From Pseudomonas sp. DY-1 (GTDB taxonomy: Bacteria > Pseudomonadota > Gammaproteobacteria > Pseudomonadales > Pseudomonadaceae), in NCBI RefSeq assembly GCF_003626975.1, contig NZ_CP032616.1, positions 248,001-312,000 of the forward strand: a DNA stretch of 64,000 bases, in the 5' to 3' direction. The notes under the pieces were generated by a model, which saw only the letters and a list, made by a program, of their open reading frames with translations, was not told where the DNA came from and did no database searches. This document shows, in pieces, positions 7,888 to 17,367 of this stretch; the first letter of the stretch is position 1, and each line of letters opens with the position of its first letter. The translations under genes and the position numbers were made by a program.

Positions 7888-9675
7888 ATGGCTGAAGCCG
7901 CTGTTGCAAAGGTTCCTGCCAAGGCTGATGCGCCGGAAGCGCAGGGAGAGAAGAAGCCGCTGTTCGGCCTGTCCTTCCTGGAAAACCTCTCGCAGATGAG
8001 CATGCTGCGTCAGGTTGGCCTCCTGGTTGGCCTGGCCGCCAGTGTCGCCATCGGCTTTGCCGTGGTGCTCTGGTCGCAGCAGCCGGACTATCGCCCGCTG
8101 TACGGCAGTTTGTCCGGGATGGACGCAAACCAGGTGGTGGAAACCCTGGGGGCGGCCGACATCCCTTACAAGATCGAGCCCAACTCCGGCGCCCTGCTGG
8201 TCAAGTCAGACGACCTGGCCCGTGCCCGCATGAAGCTCGCCGCCGCTGGTGTTGCGCCGAGCGACAATACTGTCGGCTTCGAGATCCTCGACAAGGAACA
8301 GGGCCTCGGTACCAGCCAGTTCATGGAGGCCACCCGCTATCGCCGCGGTCTGGAAGGAGAGCTGGCACGCACCATTTCCAGCCTGAACAACGTCAAGGGC
8401 GCGCGTGTGCACCTGGCCATTCCGAAGAGCTCGGTGTTCGTCCGTGACGAGCGCAAGCCAACCGCTTCGGTTCTGGTCGAACTCTATCCGGGCCGCTCCC
8501 TTGAGCCGAGCCAGGTAATGGCGATCGTCAACCTGGTGGCGACCAGCGTGCCGGAACTGGAGAAGTCGCAGGTCACCGTCGTCGACCAGAAAGGCAACCT
8601 GCTGTCCGACCAGCAGGAACTGTCCGAGCTGACTATGGCCGGCAAGCAGTTCGACTACACCCGTCGTATGGAAACCCTGTACACCCAGCGCGTGCACAGC
8701 ATCCTGCAGCCGGTGCTGGGCAATGGCCGCTACAAGGCGGAAGTATCCGCGGACGTGGATTTCAGCGCGGTCGAATCCACCTCCGAAATGTACAACCCGG
8801 ATCAACCGGCCCTGCGCAGCGAGCAGAAGCTCGCCGAAGAGCGCCAGAACAACGGCGGTCCGCAAGGCGTGCCGGGTGCGCTGTCCAACCAGCCACCGGC
8901 GCCGGGCGCCGCACCCCAGCAAGCCACCGGGTCAGCAACGGCCGGCGTGCAGCCGGGACAGCCGCTGCTGGATGACAACGGCCAGCAGATCATCGACCCA
9001 GCCACTGGCAAGCCGATGCTCGCGCCGTACCCGACAGACAAGCGCGATCAGACCACCCGCAACTTCGAGCTGGACCGTTCCATCAGTTACACCAAGCAGC
9101 AGCAGGGCCGCCTGCGCCGGCTTTCCGTCGCGGTGGTGCTGGACGATCAGGTGAAGGTCGACCCACAGACTGGCGAAACCACGCGAGTGCCCTGGACCGC
9201 CGACGAGATTGCTCGCTTCACCCGGCTGGTGCAGGACTCGGTGGGCTACGACGCCAGCCGTGGCGATAGCGTCAGCGTGATCAACACCGCCTTCATGAAC
9301 GACAGCGGCGAAGAAGTCATCGACATTCCCTTCTACACCCAGCCCTGGTTCTGGGATGTGGTGAAGCAAGTGCTGGGCGTGCTCTTCATCCTGGTGCTGG
9401 TATTCGGTGTGCTGCGCCCGGTGCTGAACAACATCAGTGGCACCGGCAAGTCCAGGGACCTGGACGGCGGTCGCGGCGATGCCGACCTGGGCGAGATGGG
9501 GCTATCGGGCGAGCTGTCGGATGACCGCGTCAGCCTGGGCGGCCCGCAAAGCATCCTCCTGCCCAGCCCGAGCGACGGGTATGATGCGCAGCTCAACGCC
9601 ATCAAGAGCCTGGTGGCCGAAGATCCTGGCCGTGTGGCCCTGGTAGTCAAAGAGTGGATCAACGCCGATGAGTGA
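7888..9675 (+). CDS. fliF: Flagellar MS-ring protein FliF
   Basis: A 595-residue inner-membrane protein that assembles the MS ring, on which rod, export gate and C ring are built. Two membrane helices are visible: about residues 43-64 (MLRQVGLLVGLAASVAIGF) and about 490-512 (VVKQVLGVLFILVLVFGVLR). Between them lie the YscJ-like ring-building domains and a long Pro/Gly/Gln-rich insertion (about 325-385). The C-terminal tail (SILLPSPSDGYDAQLNAIKSL) is the FliG-binding segment. Its last eight bases overlap fliG, which implies coupled translation of ring and rotor proteins. Confidence 0.97.
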   Translation: MAEAAVAKVPAKADAPEAQGEKKPLFGLSFLENLSQMSMLRQVGLLVGLAASVAIGFAVVLWSQQPDYRPLYGSLSGMDANQVVETLGAADIPYKIEPNSGALLVKSDDLARARMKLAAAGVAPSDNTVGFEILDKEQGLGTSQFMEATRYRRGLEGELARTISSLNNVKGARVHLAIPKSSVFVRDERKPTASVLVELYPGRSLEPSQVMAIVNLVATSVPELEKSQVTVVDQKGNLLSDQQELSELTMAGKQFDYTRRMETLYTQRVHSILQPVLGNGRYKAEVSADVDFSAVESTSEMYNPDQPALRSEQKLAEERQNNGGPQGVPGALSNQPPAPGAAPQQATGSATAGVQPGQPLLDDNGQQIIDPATGKPMLAPYPTDKRDQTTRNFELDRSISYTKQQQGRLRRLSVAVVLDDQVKVDPQTGETTRVPWTADEIARFTRLVQDSVGYDASRGDSVSVINTAFMNDSGEEVIDIPFYTQPWFWDVVKQVLGVLFILVLVFGVLRPVLNNISGTGKSRDLDGGRGDADLGEMGLSGELSDDRVSLGGPQSILLPSPSDGYDAQLNAIKSLVAEDPGRVALVVKEWINADE

Positions 9676-10684
9676 TAACCGCGCTCCCGCCAAGCTGAAC
9701 AAGGTCGACAAGGCCGCCATTCTGCTGCTGTCCCTGGGCGAGACCGACGCCGCCCAGGTGCTCCGTCACATGGGGCCGAAGGAAGTGCAGCGGGTCGGCG
9801 TCGCCATGGCACAGATGCGCAATATCCATCGCGAACAGGTGGAACAGGTGATGAGCGAGTTCGTCGAGATCGTCGGCGACCAGACCAGCCTGGGCGTCGG
9901 TGCCGATGGCTACATCCGCAAGATGCTCACCCAGGCCCTAGGTGAGGACAAGGCCAACAACCTGATCGACCGCATCTTGCTAGGCGGCAGCACCAGTGGC
10001 CTGGACAGCCTGAAGTGGATGGAGCCGCGTGCCGTGGCCGACGTGATCCGCTACGAGCACCCGCAGATCCAGGCCATCGTGGTCGCCTATCTCGACCCGG
10101 ACCAGGCCGCCGAAGTGCTCAGCCACTTCGACCACAAGGTCCGCTTGGACATCGTCCTGCGCGTGTCGTCGCTCAATACCGTGCAACCGTCCGCGCTCAA
10201 GGAACTCAACCTGATCCTCGAGAAGCAGTTCGCCGGCAACGCCAGCACCACCCGCACCACCATGGGCGGCGTGAAGCGCGCGGCGGACATCATGAACTTC
10301 CTCGACAGCTCGGTCGAGGGCCAACTGATGGACTCCATCCGCGAAGTGGACGAGGACCTCTCTACGCAGATCGAAGATCTCATGTTCGTCTTCGATAACC
10401 TGGCCGACGTCGATGACCGCGGCATCCAGGCGCTGCTGCGCGAAGTGTCCTCCGACGTGCTGGTCCTGGCTCTCAAGGGCTCGGACGACGCGATCAAGGA
10501 GAAGGTCTTCAAGAACATGTCCAAGCGCGCGGCCGAGCTGCTGCGCGACGACCTGGAAGCCAAGGGCCCGGTGCGTGTCAGCGACGTCGAGTCGGCGCAG
10601 AAGGAAATCCTCACCATCGCCCGCCGTATGGCCGAAGCCGGGGAAATCGTCCTCGGCGGCAAGGGCGGCGAAGAAATGATCTGA
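9668..10684 (+). CDS. fliG: Flagellar motor switch protein FliG
   Basis: A 338-residue rotor protein of the C ring. The N-domain binds FliF, the middle ARM domain holds the EHPQ motif (RYEHPQIQAIVVAYL) that contacts FliM, and the C-domain carries the charged torque helix (about residues 275-300, RGIQALLREVSSDVLVLALK region) facing the stators. The start ATG 9668 overlaps the fliF end. Length and motifs are standard. The protein ends in a glycine-rich tail (EIVLGGKGGEEMI), typical of Pseudomonas. Confidence 0.97.
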   Translation: MSDNRAPAKLNKVDKAAILLLSLGETDAAQVLRHMGPKEVQRVGVAMAQMRNIHREQVEQVMSEFVEIVGDQTSLGVGADGYIRKMLTQALGEDKANNLIDRILLGGSTSGLDSLKWMEPRAVADVIRYEHPQIQAIVVAYLDPDQAAEVLSHFDHKVRLDIVLRVSSLNTVQPSALKELNLILEKQFAGNASTTRTTMGGVKRAADIMNFLDSSVEGQLMDSIREVDEDLSTQIEDLMFVFDNLADVDDRGIQALLREVSSDVLVLALKGSDDAIKEKVFKNMSKRAAELLRDDLEAKGPVRVSDVESAQKEILTIARRMAEAGEIVLGGKGGEEMI

Positions 10685-10694
10685 GGCGGCGCCC

Positions 10695-11492
10695 ATGGCC
10701 AACAAGGATTCGGCAAGCGAACTGATCCGCGCCAAGGACGTCAACGTCTTCGATCGCTGGTCGCTGCCCAGTTTCGATCCGGACGCCCCGCAACCCGCCG
10801 AGCCGGAAGAGCCGTTGGCTGCGGCGGCGCCTGAGCCGGAGCCTGAATCGCAGATCGAGGAAGTGCCGGTCGAGGACGTCAAGCCGCTGACGCTGGACGA
10901 GCTCGAGGCCATTCGCCAGGACGCCTACAACGAAGGCTTCGCCACCGGCGAGCGCGACGGTTTCCATGCCGGCCAGCTCAAGGCCCGTCAGGAAGCGGAG
11001 GCTGCCGTGAATGCCCGACTGGCCCAGCTCGACGCGCTGATGGGGCACTTGCTGGACCCCATCGCCGAGCAGGACCGGCAGATCGAGGAGTCCCTGGTGC
11101 ACCTCACCAGTCTGATCACCCGCCAGGTGATTCAGCGCGAGCTGCGCATGGATTCCGGACAGATCCGCCATGTGCTGCGCGAGGCGCTGAAGCTGCTGCC
11201 GATGGGCGCCAGCAACGTGCGCATCCACATCAACCCGCAGGACTTCGAACAGGTGAAGGCCCTGCGCGAACGCCATGAAGAAAGCTGGCGCATCCTCGAA
11301 GACGAAGCGCTTGAGCCCGGCGGCTGCCGGGTCGAGACCGAACATTCGCGCATCGACGCCAGCATCGAGACGCGCCTGAACCTGGCCATGAAGCAGCTCT
11401 TCGAGCAACAACGCGAGCAGAAGGTCCATCCGCCATCGGCCGATCTGGTGGTCGACCTGGACTCTCCGGACAGCCTCGATCATGCGTATTGA
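10695..11492 (+). CDS. fliH: Flagellar assembly protein FliH (export ATPase regulator)
   Basis: A 265-residue cytoplasmic protein that binds and restrains the FliI ATPase and docks it to the C ring through FliN. The N-terminal 60 residues are acidic and Pro/Glu rich. A helical stalk with small-residue heptads follows ([22 protein letters not shown]), the GxxxG-type segment of FliH. The C-terminal domain (about 150-250) is the V-ATPase subunit E-like part that contacts FliI. The gene starts 10 bases after fliG and overlaps fliI by 11 bases. Confidence 0.94.
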   Translation: MANKDSASELIRAKDVNVFDRWSLPSFDPDAPQPAEPEEPLAAAAPEPEPESQIEEVPVEDVKPLTLDELEAIRQDAYNEGFATGERDGFHAGQLKARQEAEAAVNARLAQLDALMGHLLDPIAEQDRQIEESLVHLTSLITRQVIQRELRMDSGQIRHVLREALKLLPMGASNVRIHINPQDFEQVKALRERHEESWRILEDEALEPGGCRVETEHSRIDASIETRLNLAMKQLFEQQREQKVHPPSADLVVDLDSPDSLDHAY

Positions 11493-12834
11493 GCGCGCCA
11501 GCTTCGCCAAGCGGCTGGCGGGTTACAACGATGTCATCGATCTGCCTTCGCAACCCATGGTGGAAGGCCGCCTACTGCGTATGGTGGGGCTCACCCTGGA
11601 GGCCGAGGGTTTACGCGCACCAGTGGGCAGTCGCTGCCTGGTAATCAACGACGACAGCTATCACCCGGTGCAGGTGGAAGCTGAAGTGATGGGCTTTGCC
11701 GGAAGCAAGATCTACCTGATGCCGGTGGGCAGCCTTTCCGGCATTGCCCCGGGCGCCCGCGTCGTACCACTGCCGGATACCGGCCGCCTGCCCATGGGAA
11801 TGTCCATGCTTGGCCGCGTGCTCGATGGCGCCGGTCGCGCCCTGGATGGCAAGGGTGGCATGAAGGCTGAAGACTGGGTGCCGATGGACGGCCCCACCAT
11901 CAACCCGCTCAAGCGCCACCCCATTAGCGAGCCGCTGGATGTGGGCATTCGTTCAATCAATTCGTTGCTTACCGTCGGCCGTGGCCAGCGGCTCGGCCTG
12001 TTCGCCGGTACCGGCGTGGGCAAGAGCGTGCTGCTCGGCATGATGACCCGCTTCACCGAGGCGGAAATCATCGTCGTCGGCCTGATCGGTGAACGGGGTC
12101 GCGAAGTGAAGGAGTTCATCGAGCACATCCTCGGTGAAGAAGGCCTCAAACGTTCCGTGGTCGTGGCGTCCCCGGCGGACGATGCGCCGCTGATGCGCCT
12201 GCGTGCCGCCATGTACTGCACCCGAATTGCCGAGTACTTCCGCGACAAAGGCAAGAACGTCCTGTTGCTGATGGACTCCCTGACCCGTTTTGCCCAGGCC
12301 CAGCGCGAAATCGCCCTGGCCATTGGCGAGCCGCCGGCCACCAAGGGCTATCCGCCATCAGTATTTGCCAAACTGCCGAAGCTGGTGGAGCGCGCCGGCA
12401 ATGCCGAACAGGGTGGTGGATCGATCACGGCCTTCTACACCGTGCTCTCCGAAGGCGACGACCAGCAGGATCCGATTGCGGACTCCGCGCGCGGCGTACT
12501 CGACGGCCACTTCGTGCTATCCCGCCGCCTGGCCGAGGAGGGCCACTACCCGGCCATCGACATCGAGGCGTCCATCAGCCGGGTTATGCCCCAGGTGGTC
12601 AGCCCCGAACACATGAAGATGGCCCAGCGCTTCAAGCAGCTCTGGTCGCGCTACCAGCAGAGCCGTGACTTGATCAGCGTGGGCGCCTACGTCGCAGGCG
12701 GCGACCCTGATACCGACCTGGCCATCGCTCGCCAGCCGGCCATGAGTGCCTTTCTGCGCCAGGGCCTCGACGAGAGCGAGAGCCTTCCCCAGAGCGCCCA
12801 GCGTCTTGCGGCAGCCCTGGGTATCCAGGGCTGA
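11482..12834 (+). CDS. fliI: Flagellar export ATPase FliI
   Basis: A 450-residue F1-beta-like ATPase that powers unfolding and release of export substrates at the base of the flagellar type III apparatus. Walker A AGTGVGKS is at 175-182; the Walker B strand ([18 protein letters not shown]) and the catalytic Glu of [10 protein letters not shown] are intact. Its N-terminal overlap with fliH suggests matched synthesis. The length equals the P. aeruginosa protein. The call is unambiguous versus a virulence-type ATPase because of its position in fliEFGHIJ. Confidence 0.97.
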   Translation: MRIERASFAKRLAGYNDVIDLPSQPMVEGRLLRMVGLTLEAEGLRAPVGSRCLVINDDSYHPVQVEAEVMGFAGSKIYLMPVGSLSGIAPGARVVPLPDTGRLPMGMSMLGRVLDGAGRALDGKGGMKAEDWVPMDGPTINPLKRHPISEPLDVGIRSINSLLTVGRGQRLGLFAGTGVGKSVLLGMMTRFTEAEIIVVGLIGERGREVKEFIEHILGEEGLKRSVVVASPADDAPLMRLRAAMYCTRIAEYFRDKGKNVLLLMDSLTRFAQAQREIALAIGEPPATKGYPPSVFAKLPKLVERAGNAEQGGGSITAFYTVLSEGDDQQDPIADSARGVLDGHFVLSRRLAEEGHYPAIDIEASISRVMPQVVSPEHMKMAQRFKQLWSRYQQSRDLISVGAYVAGGDPDTDLAIARQPAMSAFLRQGLDESESLPQSAQRLAAALGIQG

Positions 12835-12840
12835 TAGCAC

Positions 12841-13290
12841 ATGTCACGCAATCGGGCGGCGCGCCTGGCGCCGGTGGTCGAAATGGCCGAGCGCGCCGAG
12901 CGTGAAGCCGCGCGCATGCTCGGTCGCTGTCAGGCGCAGGTCACTCAGGCGGAGATGAAACTGGGCGAGTTGGAGCGCTATCGCTCCGACTACCAGCAGC
13001 AATGGATCGAGGAAGGGCGGCGCGGTGTTTCCGGCCAATGGCTGATGAACTACCAGCGCTTCCTGTCGCAGCTCGAATCCGCCATCGGCCAGCAGTTGCA
13101 GAGCGTCAAATGGCACCGCGAGAACCTCGACAAGGCCCGCGCGGCCTGGCAACAGCGCTATGCGCGTCTCGAGGGGCTGCGCAAGCTGGTGCAGCGTTAC
13201 CTCGACGAGGCCCGGGCAGCCGAGGACAAGCGCGAGCAGAAGCTGCTGGACGAACTGGTGCAACGCTTGCCCGCCAGAGGTGAGGAGTAG
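12841..13290 (+). CDS. fliJ: Flagellar export stalk protein FliJ
   Basis: A 149-residue, strongly charged, almost entirely helical protein (antiparallel coiled coil) that sits in the centre of the FliI hexamer, links it to FlhA and escorts chaperones. The sequence is dominated by Glu/Arg/Gln with no membrane or signal segment, as in known FliJ. The start ATG 12841 follows the fliI stop by six bases. It is the last gene of the fliE operon; 165 bases without a recognisable promoter follow before hsbA. Confidence 0.94.
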   Translation: MSRNRAARLAPVVEMAERAEREAARMLGRCQAQVTQAEMKLGELERYRSDYQQQWIEEGRRGVSGQWLMNYQRFLSQLESAIGQQLQSVKWHRENLDKARAAWQQRYARLEGLRKLVQRYLDEARAAEDKREQKLLDELVQRLPARGEE

Positions 13291-13455
13291 GGTGCGCCGT
13301 GCACACCAACCGTTCAGCGCGAAAGCGAATGCATTCTTCAACGTGTCATCTCAGAACCATAAATTCTCCCGGCTCGCCGCTTTCCAGTTGCCGTGCCTGA
13401 TGGTGGGTGCTAAATCTTCACCACGCGCATTCCGAATTTGAACAAGGAGCTTTGC

Positions 13456-13761
13456 ATGGCCATCACCTCGATGCCCTCAGACGATGGGCAGGAGCTGACC
13501 ATCACTATCCAGGGACGTTTCGATTTCGGCGCCCACCAGGAATTCCGCGACGCCTACGAGCGCGTCAATTTCACCCCCAAGCGCTACGTCGTGGATCTCA
13601 AGGGCACCACCTACCTCGACAGCTCCGCACTTGGCATGCTGTTGCTGCTGCGTGACCACGCCGGTGGCGAGCGTGCCCAGATTCGCCTTGCCAATTGCAA
13701 CCCCGACGTCCGCAAAATCCTCGCCATCTCCAACTTCGAACAACTGTTCCAGATCGCCTGA
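13456..13761 (+). CDS. hsbA: STAS-domain anti-sigma factor antagonist (HsbA-like)
   Basis: A 101-residue STAS-only protein. The phosphorylation loop reads YLDSSALGMLLLL, with Ser56 as the expected target. In P. aeruginosa HsbA switches partners according to its Ser phosphorylation: it binds the anti-sigma factor FlgM or the diguanylate cyclase HsbD, so it tunes motility against biofilm. ATG 13456 is set by AAGGAG seven bases upstream; a longer frame from TTG 13438 has no ribosome site. HsbR, its presumed kinase/phosphatase, follows within 12 bases. In P. aeruginosa these genes lie next to flgM; here they lie inside the fli cluster. Confidence 0.88.
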   Translation: MAITSMPSDDGQELTITIQGRFDFGAHQEFRDAYERVNFTPKRYVVDLKGTTYLDSSALGMLLLLRDHAGGERAQIRLANCNPDVRKILAISNFEQLFQIA

Positions 13762-13772
13762 GGCCTGTTGCC

Positions 13773-15467
13773 ATGCCGTCGCCGCTGACGATCCTGATTG
13801 CCGAGGACAACGCAGCGGATAGGCTGCTGCTGTCCACCATTGTCAACCGCCAGGGCCACCGGGCCCTGACGGCCGCCAATGGCCGCGAGGCCGTGGCGCT
13901 GTTCCAGCAAGAACAGCCGCAACTGGTGCTGATGGATGCCCTGATGCCCGTGATGGATGGCTTCGAAGCTGCCCGCCAGATCAAGCAGCTGGCCGGCGAA
14001 GCCCTGGTGCCGATCATCTTCCTCACCTCCCTCACCGAGAACGAGGCATTGGTGCGTTGCCTGGAGGCGGGCGGGGATGACTTCCTCGCCAAGCCCTACA
14101 ACCGCGTCATCCTCGAAGCCAAAATCAAGGCGCTCGACCGTCTGCGCCGTCTGCAAGACACAGTGCTGCAGCAGCGTGACCTGATCGCCCGGCATAACGA
14201 ACACCTAGTCACCGAACAGCGGGTGGCCAAGGCGGTGTTTGACAAGGTGGCGCACTCCGGCTGCCTGAGTGCCCCGAACATCCGCTATCTGCAATCGCCC
14301 TATGCGCTGTTCAATGGCGACCTGTTACTGGCCGCCTACAAGCCCTCGGGTGGCATGCATGTGCTGCTCGGCGACTTCACCGGCCATGGTCTGCCGGCAG
14401 CCATTGGTGCCATGCCGCTGGCCGAGGTGTTCTACGGCATGACCGCCAAGGGTTATGCCATGGCCGACATCCTGCGGGAGATGAACGCCAAGCTGAAACG
14501 CATCCTGCCGGTTGGCGTGTTCTGCTGTGCGACCTTCCTCAACCTGAGTTTCCAGCGGCGTTTGGTCGAGGTATGGAACGGCGGCCTTCCCGAAGGGTAT
14601 CTGCGCCGCGCCGATAGCGGCGAACTGGTGCCGCTCGTGTCGCGCCACCTGCCGTTGGGCGTGCTTGACCAGGGCAGTTTCAATGCGCATTTCGAGTCTT
14701 ATCCCATCGAAACGGGCGACCGCATCTTCCTGGTCTCGGACGGGGTGCTGGAAACCCGTAATGACAGCGACGAAACCTTTGGGGACCAGCGCTTGCGCGA
14801 AGTCTTCAATGCCAATGGCGACGGCAACCGGCTGTTCGACGAAATCCAGCTGGCCCTGAGCGCCTTCCGGGGCCATGCCCAGGACGACGTGAGCATGATC
14901 GAAGTGCGCATGCTCGATGACTCCACCGAGCGTGCCAAGCTGGCCTTCACCGACAGCGGCCAGGCCAGCCCGCTTGACTGGTCTGCCTCTTTCGAGTTTC
15001 GCGCCCAGACGCTTAAACGCTTCAACCCGCTGCCCTTCCTCCTGCAGTTGCTGCTGGAGGTCCAGGGGCTGCGCGACCAGGGGGGAGCGCTTTATACGGT
15101 GTTGGCTGAGCTTTACTCCAATGCATTGGAGCACGGCGTACTGGGGCTGGATTCTTCCCTCAAGCGCAACGCCGAAGGTTTCGCCCGCTATTATCGCGAG
15201 CGCAGCGAACGCCTTGCCGGGCTGGACGATGGCTACGTGCGCTTCAATCTGCAGCTGGTCCCGGAGGGCAGGGGAGGGCGCTTGCTGGTGCATGTGGAAG
15301 ACAGCGGCAAAGGCTTCGACCTGGGGACTGTCCTGGCTCGTGAGCCAATGATGGACGGCCTCTGCGGCCGCGGCCTGACCCTGATCAGGCAGCTCGCCGC
15401 CTATTGTGAGCCCGCCGAGGATGGCAGGGGCATACGCGTCGAATTCCGCTGGCCCGTTAAGGCATAA
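13773..15467 (+). CDS. hsbR: Response regulator with PP2C phosphatase and anti-sigma kinase domains (HsbR-like)
   Basis: A 564-residue three-domain protein. Receiver (1-120) with Asp55 in LVLMDALMP; SpoIIE-type PP2C phosphatase (about 175-385; GDFTGHGLPAAIGAMPLAEV); and a C-terminal HATPase of the RsbW type (about 425-560; ELYSNALEHG, VEDSGKGFD, GRGLTLIRQL). This is exactly the architecture of P. aeruginosa HsbR, which is phosphorylated by HptB and then dephosphorylates HsbA, or phosphorylates it when unphosphorylated. ATG 13773 starts directly before the receiver; an upstream in-frame extension overlapping hsbA is unlikely. The neighbours are its expected partners. Confidence 0.9.
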   Translation: MPSPLTILIAEDNAADRLLLSTIVNRQGHRALTAANGREAVALFQQEQPQLVLMDALMPVMDGFEAARQIKQLAGEALVPIIFLTSLTENEALVRCLEAGGDDFLAKPYNRVILEAKIKALDRLRRLQDTVLQQRDLIARHNEHLVTEQRVAKAVFDKVAHSGCLSAPNIRYLQSPYALFNGDLLLAAYKPSGGMHVLLGDFTGHGLPAAIGAMPLAEVFYGMTAKGYAMADILREMNAKLKRILPVGVFCCATFLNLSFQRRLVEVWNGGLPEGYLRRADSGELVPLVSRHLPLGVLDQGSFNAHFESYPIETGDRIFLVSDGVLETRNDSDETFGDQRLREVFNANGDGNRLFDEIQLALSAFRGHAQDDVSMIEVRMLDDSTERAKLAFTDSGQASPLDWSASFEFRAQTLKRFNPLPFLLQLLLEVQGLRDQGGALYTVLAELYSNALEHGVLGLDSSLKRNAEGFARYYRERSERLAGLDDGYVRFNLQLVPEGRGGRLLVHVEDSGKGFDLGTVLAREPMMDGLCGRGLTLIRQLAAYCEPAEDGRGIRVEFRWPVKA

Positions 15468-15499
15468 TTTTCTGACGTTCAGTAGAGGGAGCGACGGGT

Positions 15500-15853
15500 T
15501 TGTCCGATATCCATCTCGACCATTCAGTGCTGTCCGCCTTGCGGGACGTCATGGAGGACGAGTTTCCGGTGCTGCTGGATACCTTCCTGGCGGACTCGAC
15601 GGAGCGCTTGCGACAGATCCGTCAGGCCAACGCCGCGTCCGATAGCCAGGCCCTGCGCCTGGCCGCCCACAGCTTCAAGGGTAGCTGCAGCAACATGGGG
15701 GCCCTTGAGCTGGCGAGCCTGTGCAAGCAACTGGAGGACATGGCCCGCCGTGACCAGCTGTCCGATGCGCCAGGCGTCATCCTGCTGATCGAGCAGGAAT
15801 TCCTCATCGTCCGTGATCTCTTGCAGGACGCGCGAAGCGGGCTGGCGCACTGA
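15500..15853 (+). CDS. hptB: Histidine phosphotransfer protein HptB
   Basis: A 117-residue Hpt domain: helical, with the phospho-acceptor His57 in AAHSFKGSCSNMGA. In P. aeruginosa HptB receives phosphate from several hybrid kinases (including RetS) and passes it to HsbR. The start is a TTG at 15500, placed eight bases after GAGGGAG; no ATG lies near, and the resulting N-terminus (MSDIHLDHSVL) fits the family. It follows hsbR by 32 bases. An own sigma-54 promoter for fliK begins 28 bases after its stop. Confidence 0.88.
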   Translation: MSDIHLDHSVLSALRDVMEDEFPVLLDTFLADSTERLRQIRQANAASDSQALRLAAHSFKGSCSNMGALELASLCKQLEDMARRDQLSDAPGVILLIEQEFLIVRDLLQDARSGLAH

Positions 15854-15881
15854 TCAACGCTTCCACTCGCTGTCGGACATG

Positions 15882-15898
15882 TTGGCCCGTCCCTTGCA
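15882..15898 (+). promoter_or_regulatory. Sigma-54 promoter of fliK
   Basis: TTGGCCCGTCCCTTGCA has GG (15884-15885) and GC (15896-15897) 10 bases apart, with a full TTGCA -12 element. It lies 38 bases before the fliK ATG. Confidence 0.75.
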
Positions 15899-15936
15899 AT
15901 CAGACTGGCACGAACCAACCCGAGCGGAGAGTGCCC

Positions 15937-17223
15937 ATGCCCGTTGCCCCCGATCTGCTTCTTCAGGCCAGGCCTGAAGTGAAGCCGAAAGCACCGGCCG
16001 CAAAAGCCCCGGAAAAACCGGCGGAAACCAACAAGGGCGAGGCTTCCAGCTTCGCCCAGATGTACGCGAAAGAACGCCAGGCAAAAGCTGTCGAACGGAG
16101 CGAGGCGGCTGCAAGGCAAGCCAAGACCAGGTCGGATGAGGCAGCTAGCCAGGAAAAGCCGGCGGCAGATCCTGCCACCAACCAGCCGGCGGTTGCCGAA
16201 AGCGGCAAGCCGTTGCCGGGCGAGGAAGACGGTGCAACCCAGGAGAAACCGGATGAGTCGGTGATGGACCCGCTGCTGCTCATGGCAATGACCGGCCAAC
16301 CGCCTGCCGATGCCGCGTCGGTAGTGGCGGATAGTTCCGGCGAAACGCTACCGGCACTGCCCGTGACACCACAGGTGACCAGCAGTGCTCCGGCGACCCT
16401 GACCGAAGCCAGCCTCGATCCGGACCTGGACCAGCTCAATGGCTTGCCGGCCGTGAAAATGGCACTGGACCAGGGCGCTCAGGCCGCCCAGCAGGCGCAA
16501 AGCGCGACCACCCAGGCGGCGCAGACAGCGCCGACCGCAGATCAGGACTTCGCCGATGCCCTGGCGGCCTTCGCCGACAAGCCGCTGGAGACCGGTGAGG
16601 GCAAGCTGGACAAGGCCCTGTCATCCACCGAGCTGTCGGTGGAACTGACGGAAGGCCTTGGCGAAAACAAAGGTGAAGTGCGCAACGAGTTGCTGGCCAG
16701 TCGTCTCAATGCGCTGAGCCAGTCCATCAGCCAGCACACTGCCCAGGCCCAGCGCGCGCCGGCACTGGTGCCCGGACAGCCGGTTGCCATGCAGCAGGGC
16801 GGCTGGAGCGAGGCGGTCGTGGACCGCGTGATGTGGCTGTCCAGCCAGAACCTCAAGTCCGCTGAGATCCAGCTCGATCCACAGGAATTGGGGCGACTCG
16901 AGGTACGCGTGCATATGACCCAGGATCAGACCCAGGTAACCTTCGCCAGTCCCAACGCCAACGTTCGCGATGCCCTGGAAGGGCAGATGCATCGACTGCG
17001 CGATATGTTCGCCCAGCAGGGCATGAACCAGCCCGACGTGAACGTTTCCGACCAGTCGCTCAACCGTGGCTGGCAGGGGCAGGGTGGCGACGGCGAGCGG
17101 CGCTCCGGCGGTGGCCGTGCCGACTTTGGCGGTGGGGGCGATGAGGAAATCAGCGTGAGCCATAGCGAGATCCGCCCGGCCAGCGCGGGTGGTGGACGCG
17201 GATTGGTGGACTTCTACGCCTGA
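15937..17223 (+). CDS. fliK: Flagellar hook-length control protein FliK
   Basis: A 428-residue exported ruler protein. It measures the hook and then, through its C-domain, makes FlhB switch export from rod/hook to filament substrates. The N-terminal two thirds are low-complexity (Ala, Glu, Gln, Lys, Pro), and the conserved C-terminal domain (about 300-380) has LDPQELGRLEVRVHMTQDQTQV and a Gly-rich tail. ATG 15937 is preferred to GTG 15931 because GGAGAG (15926-15931) then sits at the right distance. It has its own sigma-54 promoter; fliL has another. A second FliK-like gene is at 38145-39683. Confidence 0.93.
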   Translation: MPVAPDLLLQARPEVKPKAPAAKAPEKPAETNKGEASSFAQMYAKERQAKAVERSEAAARQAKTRSDEAASQEKPAADPATNQPAVAESGKPLPGEEDGATQEKPDESVMDPLLLMAMTGQPPADAASVVADSSGETLPALPVTPQVTSSAPATLTEASLDPDLDQLNGLPAVKMALDQGAQAAQQAQSATTQAAQTAPTADQDFADALAAFADKPLETGEGKLDKALSSTELSVELTEGLGENKGEVRNELLASRLNALSQSISQHTAQAQRAPALVPGQPVAMQQGGWSEAVVDRVMWLSSQNLKSAEIQLDPQELGRLEVRVHMTQDQTQVTFASPNANVRDALEGQMHRLRDMFAQQGMNQPDVNVSDQSLNRGWQGQGGDGERRSGGGRADFGGGGDEEISVSHSEIRPASAGGGRGLVDFYA

Positions 17224-17301
17224 CTTCGTGACAGCCGCCCCTGACACTGGTATATCCGCAGCCCTGAAGCATTTGCCTGAACCGCTGGTTGGCCGGCGAG
17301 C

Positions 17302-17317
17302 TGGCATAACACTTGCT
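17302..17317 (+). promoter_or_regulatory. Sigma-54 promoter of the fliL operon
   Basis: TGGCAT-AACAC-TTGCT, with GG (17303-17304) and GC (17315-17316) 10 bases apart, 50 bases before the fliL ATG. P. aeruginosa fliLMNOPQR-flhB is RpoN/FleQ dependent, with FleQ bound downstream. Confidence 0.85.
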
Positions 17318-17367
17318 CATTTCCCAGGAAAAGGCGGGTTTTCCCCGCCAGGCGACGGATTATTGGC

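Noticed and set aside
13411..13437. TAAA-N15/16-TTCCGAAT as a sigma-28 promoter for hsbA
   Set aside because: The -10 part fits GCCGATAA poorly and the start site would lie within the ribosome binding site of hsbA.
13291..13455. Search for a sigma-54 promoter between fliJ and hsbA
   Set aside because: No GG-N10-GC with a usable -12 TTGC was found; hsbA probably relies on read-through or an unseen promoter.
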